From contig NZ_JALAGT010000116.1 of NCBI RefSeq assembly GCF_022712295.1, positions 1 through 10,786 of the forward strand: a stretch of DNA of 10,786 nucleotides, given 5' to 3'. A model generated the notes under the pieces. That model was not told the origin of the DNA. It ran no database searches and saw only the letters and a program-made list of their open reading frames with translations. Made by a program: the position numbers and the translations under genes. Below are positions 6,757-10,786 of this stretch, piece by piece. Each line of letters begins with the position of its first letter. Within the stretch, counting starts at the first letter, position 1. This stretch comes from Galactobacter sp. GTDB taxonomy: Bacteria > Actinomycetota > Actinomycetes > Actinomycetales > Micrococcaceae.

Positions 6757-8037
6757 TTGACTCACCTCACGCACCGTCGAACCAAGGCTCCGACCCTGCT
6801 CGGCACCCAGCTACTCTTCAACGTGGGCTTCTACGCCGTAGTGCCCTTCATCGCCACCGTACTCACGCACGACTTCGAGCTCGGTGGCGCCGCGATCGGT
6901 TTCGTCCTCGGCGTGCGCACCTTCAGCCAGCAAGGAGCCTTTCTGCTGGGAGGGCTTCTGGCGGATCGCTTCGGGGCCAGGACCATGATCCTCATCGGCT
7001 GTGCAGTGCGCTGCTGCGGCTTCCTGACGCTGGCGGCCTCGCTGTGGGGTCCAGAACCGCAGCTTCACGTGTTCCTGCTCGGCACTGTTCTCACCGGATT
7101 CGGCGGGGCTCTTTTCTCCCCGGCGCTCTCCACACTGGTCGCCGCCGTCGAGCGCCACGTCGCCCTCCCACACGGACGGGTCACCCTCTTCGCCTGGCTG
7201 ACCGTGCTCGGCGAGGCGGGAGCGGCAATCGGCCCTCTGCTCGGCGCCGCCCTGCTGCCGTGGGGTTTCGCGGCGACGTCCTGTGCCGGCGCCGCCCTCT
7301 TCGCGGCCGTCGGCCTACTCCTGTGGCTGATCCTGCCCGGCGGGACGCCGCAACGAGCACAGGCCGCCACGGCCTCGGTCGCCTCTGCGACGGACGGCGC
7401 CCCGCCACTTTCCAAGAGGCAACGAACGGCGCTGAAGAACCCCCACTTCGCGACGTTCGCTGCCATCCACGCGGTGGACTTGCTGGCCTACAACCAGCTC
7501 TACCTCTCCATCCCCACCGAGCTACAACGGGTCGGCTCCGGATCCACGGCCCTGGCACTGGTCTTCACTTGGGTATCCGTCCTGACCGTGACCCTGCAGG
7601 TCCCTGTGGCTCGCTGGTCCGCGCGTCGGCCCGCACGGATCTGCCTTCGCATCGGTTACGCCTGCCATGCGAGCGCATTCACCCTGCTGGGTCTGTGCGC
7701 GCCATGGACCGCACCTGACGGCTTCGAGCTGGCCCCGGCCTTCACAGCCGCCACGCTGGTCACCCTTGGCCACCTCTTTGCCCTGCCCACGGCTATGCAT
7801 TCCGTGAACGGCTTCGCGGGAAATGCGGCGACCGGGTCCTACTTCGGCCTGCTAGCCACCATAGGAGGATTCCTCGTGCTGGTAGGCAACATCGGCATCG
7901 GATCACTGCTGGATCACGCCACTTCAGCCCAACCAGCCGCCGCACTGCCCTGGCTGTGCCTGGCCGCACTCCCTGCCGTGTCCGCACTGGCCGTGACGCG
8001 CCCCTGGATCTGGAAGCACACGCAGGAGGACGGGTGA
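6757..8037 (+). CDS. MFS transporter, drug/siderophore-exporter type
   Basis: Integral membrane transporter of the major facilitator superfamily, about 426 residues with roughly 11-12 hydrophobic helices. Helix 1 begins near GTQLLFNVGFYAVVPF, and the cytoplasmic loop 2-3 carries motif A as GGLLADRFGART (about 65-76), preceded by VRTFSQQGAFL. This N-terminal pattern is that of MdtH-like efflux proteins, so proton-driven export is the likely direction. The start is uncertain. TTG at 6757 gives a usual-length N-terminus, lies downstream of the operator and has a purine run AAAAGGG (6736-6742) upstream, though 14 bases away. An in-frame ATG at 6718 would add 13 residues and overlap head-to-head with the divergent ATPase ATG. 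Being divergent from a peptide/nickel-family importer and sharing a Fur-type box suggests export of a metallophore, as CntE does for staphylopine; the substrate is inference. Confidence 0.88.
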   Translation: MTHLTHRRTKAPTLLGTQLLFNVGFYAVVPFIATVLTHDFELGGAAIGFVLGVRTFSQQGAFLLGGLLADRFGARTMILIGCAVRCCGFLTLAASLWGPEPQLHVFLLGTVLTGFGGALFSPALSTLVAAVERHVALPHGRVTLFAWLTVLGEAGAAIGPLLGAALLPWGFAATSCAGAALFAAVGLLLWLILPGGTPQRAQAATASVASATDGAPPLSKRQRTALKNPHFATFAAIHAVDLLAYNQLYLSIPTELQRVGSGSTALALVFTWVSVLTVTLQVPVARWSARRPARICLRIGYACHASAFTLLGLCAPWTAPDGFELAPAFTAATLVTLGHLFALPTAMHSVNGFAGNAATGSYFGLLATIGGFLVLVGNIGIGSLLDHATSAQPAAALPWLCLAALPAVSALAVTRPWIWKHTQEDG

Positions 8038-8103
8038 GCCCCCAGGATCGACGTTCACCGGTTTACCCCGCCACCCACCATTTGCAACGCGACACTTCAG
8101 AAA

Positions 8104-8123
8104 CCCCCGTCGTAGGACGGGGG
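8104..8123. terminator. Hairpin terminator between convergent MFS and SIP genes
   Basis: A perfect 8-bp stem, CCCCCGTC (8104-8111) and GACGGGGG (8116-8123), with a GTAG tetraloop. Read on the minus strand the stem is followed by TTTCT, so it best suits termination of the siderophore-interacting protein operon. On the + strand it follows the MFS stop by 66 bases and lacks a T run. The remainder of 8038-8174 shows only GC-rich short repeats (CCGGGGG twice) and the 8-base palindrome GGTATACC at 8160-8167. Confidence 0.7.
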
Positions 8124-8174
8124 CGAATCACGGATCCGGGGGCTTTCTCGCATGCCGGGGGTATACCGCGGCGC

Positions 8175-9026
8175 TCAGGCGTCCTCGGGGAAGATCTTGC
8201 CGATGGGCGTGCGCTTCTCCGCCTGGAACTCGTCCTCGGCACGGCCGTAGGCCCAGTACGCGGACAGCGACATCTGCTTGCGGTCCAGCCCGTGCTTCTC
8301 CGTGAGCAGGCGGCGCAGATCCTTCATGCTCTCCCTCTCACCGTGAACGAACACCTGGGCGTCCGCGCCGGCCGGGATCTCCACCGCGGCCACCCCCGAG
8401 GCCAGCGTGGTGGACTCCGGCGTCCACTCACCGCCACGCTCCAACCAACGCAACTCGACACCGGCGGGAGCCGAGATGTCGATGCGATCCCCGGGGCCGG
8501 CGACGTCGAGCACCGCGACGCCCACCTCGTCAGGTCCCATGGACTCGAGCGCGGCCGCGATGGCGGGCAAGGCCGCCTCGTCGCCCCCGAGAAGGTGCCA
8601 TGCACCGGGGCGCGGCGCGTAGGCGCCGCCCGGACCATGGAAGGCAATGACGTCGCCCACTTGGGCGCCGGCAGCCCAGGGGCCGGCCAATCCGGTGTCC
8701 CCGTGCGTCACGAAGTCCAGGTCGAGCTCCCAACCACCCTCGGTCCGAGGGCGGGCGGCGCGGATGGTGTACGTGCGGGTCACGGGGACTCCGGCGGGGC
8801 CGTGCACTTCACGGATCGCATCCACATCGAACGGTGGCACCAGCTGCAGGCCGGGGTCGGCGAACAGCAGCTTCACGTAGCTGTCCGTGATGGATTCCTT
8901 GGGCTCAAAGGCCTCCGACTCCACCGCCAACGTCACCCGCACCAGATGATCCGACACCGTGGAGGTGCCCACCACCGTGCCCAGGTGCTGGACCCGCTTA
9001 CGCTTCTTGCCGTCCGGAGCGCTCAT
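8175..9026 (-). CDS. Siderophore-interacting protein (FAD/NAD(P)H ferric-siderophore reductase family)
   Basis: Cytoplasmic flavoprotein family (ViuB/YqjH-like) that reduces ferric siderophores and so releases iron after import. The 283-residue product is of normal length. FAD-binding motif RTYTIR lies at 84-89, followed by LDFVTHGDTGLAGPWAAGA (103-121). The NAD(P)H-binding motif appears as GGDEAALPAIAAAL (147-160), and the C-terminal family signature is SAYWAYGRAEDEFQAEKR (255-272). The ATG at 9026 overlaps the upstream thioesterase stop (ATGA), with an AAAAGGA-like Shine-Dalgarno 12 bases away. It is the last gene of a three-gene overlapping operon and ends at a hairpin terminator. No iron box is visible near this operon, and the specific siderophore cannot be told. 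The function fits the metal-uptake genes around it even though the immediate operon partners are not transporters. Confidence 0.93.
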   Translation of the reverse strand: MSAPDGKKRKRVQHLGTVVGTSTVSDHLVRVTLAVESEAFEPKESITDSYVKLLFADPGLQLVPPFDVDAIREVHGPAGVPVTRTYTIRAARPRTEGGWELDLDFVTHGDTGLAGPWAAGAQVGDVIAFHGPGGAYAPRPGAWHLLGGDEAALPAIAAALESMGPDEVGVAVLDVAGPGDRIDISAPAGVELRWLERGGEWTPESTTLASGVAAVEIPAGADAQVFVHGERESMKDLRRLLTEKHGLDRKQMSLSAYWAYGRAEDEFQAEKRTPIGKIFPEDA

Positions 9027-9487
9027 GCCGCGTCGTCGTCCTTTTCGTCGGTGAACTGCGCCAGGCCCGCCTTCAGCTCCGGCGTGAGGCGCAGGATCTT
9101 TCCATCGAGGTCGGTCAGGGCCATGGTCGTTGAAGCACGTGAGGCCAGCTGACCCGTGTGGCCGTCAAAGAACTCGTAGTGGAGTTCGAAGGAGGCCCCC
9201 TTGATCTTCTCCACCCACAATTCCACGCGGATCGGGATATCACGATAGGGAAGTTGCGCAACGTAACGGATGTGGTGGTCAACTACCAGGATCAGGATCT
9301 CCGAACCCACTGATTCGAAGAGGGCGATCTTCCCCGCCCTGTTGACGGGTTCACCCGTGCCGGAGGGCGAACCGAAGGCCATCACACGAGCCTCCTCCAT
9401 CAACCGAACCTGGTTGACGTTGTTCACGTGCCCATAGGCATCCATGTCCGCCCAGCGCAGGGGTACCTGCACACTGATCCTGCTCAC
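9023..9487 (-). CDS. Acyl-CoA thioesterase, 4HBT hotdog family
   Basis: Single hotdog-fold protein of 154 residues, of the 4-hydroxybenzoyl-CoA thioesterase/YbgC type, expected to hydrolyse acyl-CoA thioesters in the cytoplasm. The N-terminal motif RWADMDAYGHVNNVNQVRLM (11-30) followed by EEARV (31-35) is the family active-site region. D16 corresponds to the catalytic aspartate of the DxDxxGHV pattern. The start is GTG at 9487, supported by GAGGAGA (9492-9498, minus strand) four bases upstream and by a 4-base GTGA overlap with the preceding stop. The stop in turn overlaps the start of the siderophore-interacting protein gene. The C-terminus ends in an acidic tail (DEKDDDAA). Substrate is unknown; the operon does not indicate a pathway. 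Confidence 0.9.
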   Translation of the reverse strand: MSRISVQVPLRWADMDAYGHVNNVNQVRLMEEARVMAFGSPSGTGEPVNRAGKIALFESVGSEILILVVDHHIRYVAQLPYRDIPIRVELWVEKIKGASFELHYEFFDGHTGQLASRASTTMALTDLDGKILRLTPELKAGLAQFTDEKDDDAA

Positions 9488-10590
9488 ACGTTCTCCTCAA
9501 TATCTGCGTCGAGCTGAGGCGGCGGGGTCAGCAGACCAAGCGCCTCAAGGCGCTGCGCGATCCTGCCACCATCAGAGGCATACACCCACGGTATCCCGGG
9601 CGTGGAGCCCATGATCCCCTCGGACCGGCCACCGGCCAGCACCGCCTGGGAGGGGCTCAGCTGACGGATCACGATGGCGCGCACGTTGTCCGGGTAGCGC
9701 CGAGCGAACTCCGCGTAGATCTCCGGGTCGTGCTGGCCGTCGTCACCGATCAGCAGCCAGGAGATGTGGGGGAACTCTTCGGCCAGGCGCCGCAGGCGGT
9801 CCACCTTGTGCTGGGTGCCGGAGCGGAAGACCCGCCCCTCGGTGGGTCCCCAGTCCGTGAGCAGCAGTGGCCCGTCCGGGTACATGTTCCGGGCCAGGAA
9901 ACGGGTCAGAGCCAGGTTCACGTTCCACGCGCCGGTGGAGAGGTACAGGGTGGGGGCCATGGGCTGATCCCGGGTGATGCGGTCCAGGAGCACGGGCATC
10001 CCCGGCGTGGAATTGCGGGCGTGCTCATCGAGCACAAACGAGTTCCAGGCGGCCAGCATGGGGCGCGGCAGCGCGGTCACCACCACCGTGTCATCCACGT
10101 CGCAGATCACGCCGTGCGTCTGCGCGGAGTCCACCACGAAGACAGAGGACGTCACGGGATCCGAGGTGTTCCCGTCCTCATCGCGGGGGCACAGGACGAT
10201 CTTCTGCCAACCGGGGGCCAGGTTCACCGCCAGGCGCTCATCAAGCACGCCGCCACGGTCTGCGGTGACGGTGAAGTGCAGGTCCCCCACCGTGACATCA
10301 ACCGTGGCGCCCAACACCGTGGGAGACACGAAGTTGCGCCACCCGCGGATGCCGTCCGCCACCACGTCGGGCAGATGGCGCCCGCCCACCAGGCGGCCAG
10401 GTTTGGACATCACCACGCGGCCCAGCACCCGGATCCAACCGTTGTCGCCGGACAGCCCATAGCCGCGGTACGGCAGCACGGTGATGTTCCACCCGCGTCG
10501 CCGAGCTTGGTTCAGACGGAAGGCATGCCACGAGTCCTCGATGGAGAGGGCCAGGCCGCTGAGCGGTTCTGAGTATTGAGGCGTCGGCAC
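9484..10590 (-). CDS. App1-like phosphatidate phosphatase family protein (DUF2183, HAD-type)
   Basis: The 368-residue protein matches the App1 catalytic-domain family, whose yeast member dephosphorylates phosphatidate to diacylglycerol; bacterial members are mostly uncharacterised. HAD-type motifs are visible in order: nucleophile motif CDVDDTV (163-169, D164 and D166), a serine in YLSTGAWN (216-223), lysine in HKVDRLRRL (261-269) and the acidic motif LLIGDDGQHDPEIY (279-292). The N-terminal 150 residues form the usual beta-rich accessory region. There is no signal peptide or membrane segment, so it is probably cytoplasmic or peripheral. The GTG at 10590 is the best start: no ATG occurs in the first 60 codons, and GGGGA lies just upstream. 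It heads an operon with the thioesterase and the siderophore-interacting protein. Phosphatidate as substrate here is by family only. Confidence 0.88.
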   Translation of the reverse strand: MPTPQYSEPLSGLALSIEDSWHAFRLNQARRRGWNITVLPYRGYGLSGDNGWIRVLGRVVMSKPGRLVGGRHLPDVVADGIRGWRNFVSPTVLGATVDVTVGDLHFTVTADRGGVLDERLAVNLAPGWQKIVLCPRDEDGNTSDPVTSSVFVVDSAQTHGVICDVDDTVVVTALPRPMLAAWNSFVLDEHARNSTPGMPVLLDRITRDQPMAPTLYLSTGAWNVNLALTRFLARNMYPDGPLLLTDWGPTEGRVFRSGTQHKVDRLRRLAEEFPHISWLLIGDDGQHDPEIYAEFARRYPDNVRAIVIRQLSPSQAVLAGGRSEGIMGSTPGIPWVYASDGGRIAQRLEALGLLTPPPQLDADIEENV

Positions 10591-10642
10591 GTCCCCAGTC
10601 TTGCACGCTGTTCCGGCCTGACGCTGTGAGCGGAGCGCGGCT

Positions 10643-10670
10643 GCGACACAACTACGGTGCCCACTACGCT
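10643..10670 (+). promoter_or_regulatory. Candidate promoter for the + strand gene at the window end
   Basis: GCGACA (10643-10648; four of six matches to TTGACA) and TACGCT (10665-10670; fits the actinobacterial TAnnnT -10) are spaced by 16 bases. Transcription would start near 10677, leaving a leader of about 54 bases before the GTG at 10731. The -10 is exactly the spacer of a perfect inverted repeat described separately. Confidence 0.42.
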
Positions 10671-10678
10671 GTGGGCAC
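10657..10678. repeat. Perfect inverted repeat flanking a -10 element (candidate operator)
   Basis: GTGCCCAC (10657-10664), six bases TACGCT, then GTGGGCAC (10671-10678). The arms are perfect reverse complements and bracket the putative -10, so a dimeric repressor bound here would block the promoter. It could instead be a hairpin, but there is no T run after it and no gene end on the + strand nearby. I do not recognise the motif as that of a known regulator. Confidence 0.5.
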
Positions 10679-10713
10679 GGCGGGCTCCAGTGGTGGTTGC
10701 AACACCTCCACCT

Positions 10714-10720
10714 GAGGAGG
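10714..10720 (+). promoter_or_regulatory. Ribosome binding site defining the last start codon
   Basis: GAGGAGG, a near-ideal Shine-Dalgarno, 10 bases before the GTG at 10731. It is the main reason to accept this GTG as a real gene start despite only 18 visible codons. Confidence 0.7.
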
Positions 10721-10730
10721 TGCGTCCGCC

Positions 10731-10786
10731 GTGACGTCTCACGCTACGACAGCGGCCTTGAAGCCGGCTTTCATGAAGGCATTCAA
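10731..10786 (+). CDS. Start of a gene truncated by the window edge, product unknown
   Basis: From GTG at 10731 the frame is open to the end of the window and encodes MTSHATTAALKPAFMKAF with two bases left over. A strong ribosome binding site and a plausible promoter precede it, and the gene is divergent from the App1-like gene. Eighteen residues are too few to assign a family and I do not recognise them. Confidence 0.6.
   Translation, partial: MTSHATTAALKPAFMKAF

Noticed and set aside
8159..8167. GGTATACC palindrome as a possible operator
   Set aside because: Short, lies between convergent gene ends rather than at a promoter, and has no supporting elements.
7956..9152. 398-codon open frame on the + strand
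   Set aside because: Spans the MFS end, a hairpin region and the antisense of the SIP gene; no domain and shadow-like composition.
9730..10572. 280-codon open frame on the + strand
   Set aside because: Antisense of the App1-like gene, whose HAD motifs are intact; the plus frame shows no family features.
1..10786. DtxR/IdeR iron boxes, tRNA genes, CRISPR arrays, insertion sequences
   Set aside because: I looked for TTAGGTTAG-type boxes, cloverleaf candidates, spaced direct repeats and transposase motifs and saw none; the only metal-type box found is the Fur/Zur-like one at 6719.

Overview
The window is GC-rich, with dense gene packing, 4-base stop/start overlaps and GTG starts. Together with the protein families present this points to a high-GC actinobacterium, probably of the Micrococcaceae/Micrococcales type; the genus cannot be fixed from sequence alone. 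The common theme is metal acquisition: three of the four gene blocks are transporters or enzymes of heme, siderophore or metallophore uptake.

Block 1 (1-1477, + strand) is the 3' end of a FecCD-type permease gene followed, with a 4-base overlap, by its ATPase gene. The ATPase resembles HmuV of heme importers. A perfect 13-bp stem hairpin (1533-1564) separates it from block 2, which converges on it.

Block 2 (1566-6719, - strand, read right to left) encodes a complete importer of the peptide/nickel/opine family in only three genes. These are a double ATPase (DppD-DppF type fused), a double permease (DppB-DppC type fused) and a lipoprotein substrate-binding protein. Divergent from it is an MFS transporter (6757-8037, or from an ATG at 6718). 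The two transcription units share a 15-bp Fur-family 7-1-7 palindrome (6719-6733). It covers the -10 of a good candidate promoter whose predicted start point is the A of the ATPase ATG, so that mRNA may be leaderless. An MFS transporter divergent from a peptide/nickel-family importer under a Fur/Zur-type box resembles the staphylopine (Cnt) export/import layout. The leading hypothesis is a metal-repressed metallophore export and re-import locus, perhaps for zinc, but no biosynthetic genes lie in the window.

Block 3 (8175-10590, - strand) is a three-gene overlapping operon: an App1-like HAD phosphatase, a hotdog acyl-CoA thioesterase and a siderophore-interacting flavin reductase. It converges on the MFS gene at a second hairpin (8104-8123).

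Block 4 (10591-10786) is a promoter region with a perfect inverted repeat flanking its putative -10. It leads with a strong ribosome binding site into a + strand gene that runs off the window after 18 codons.
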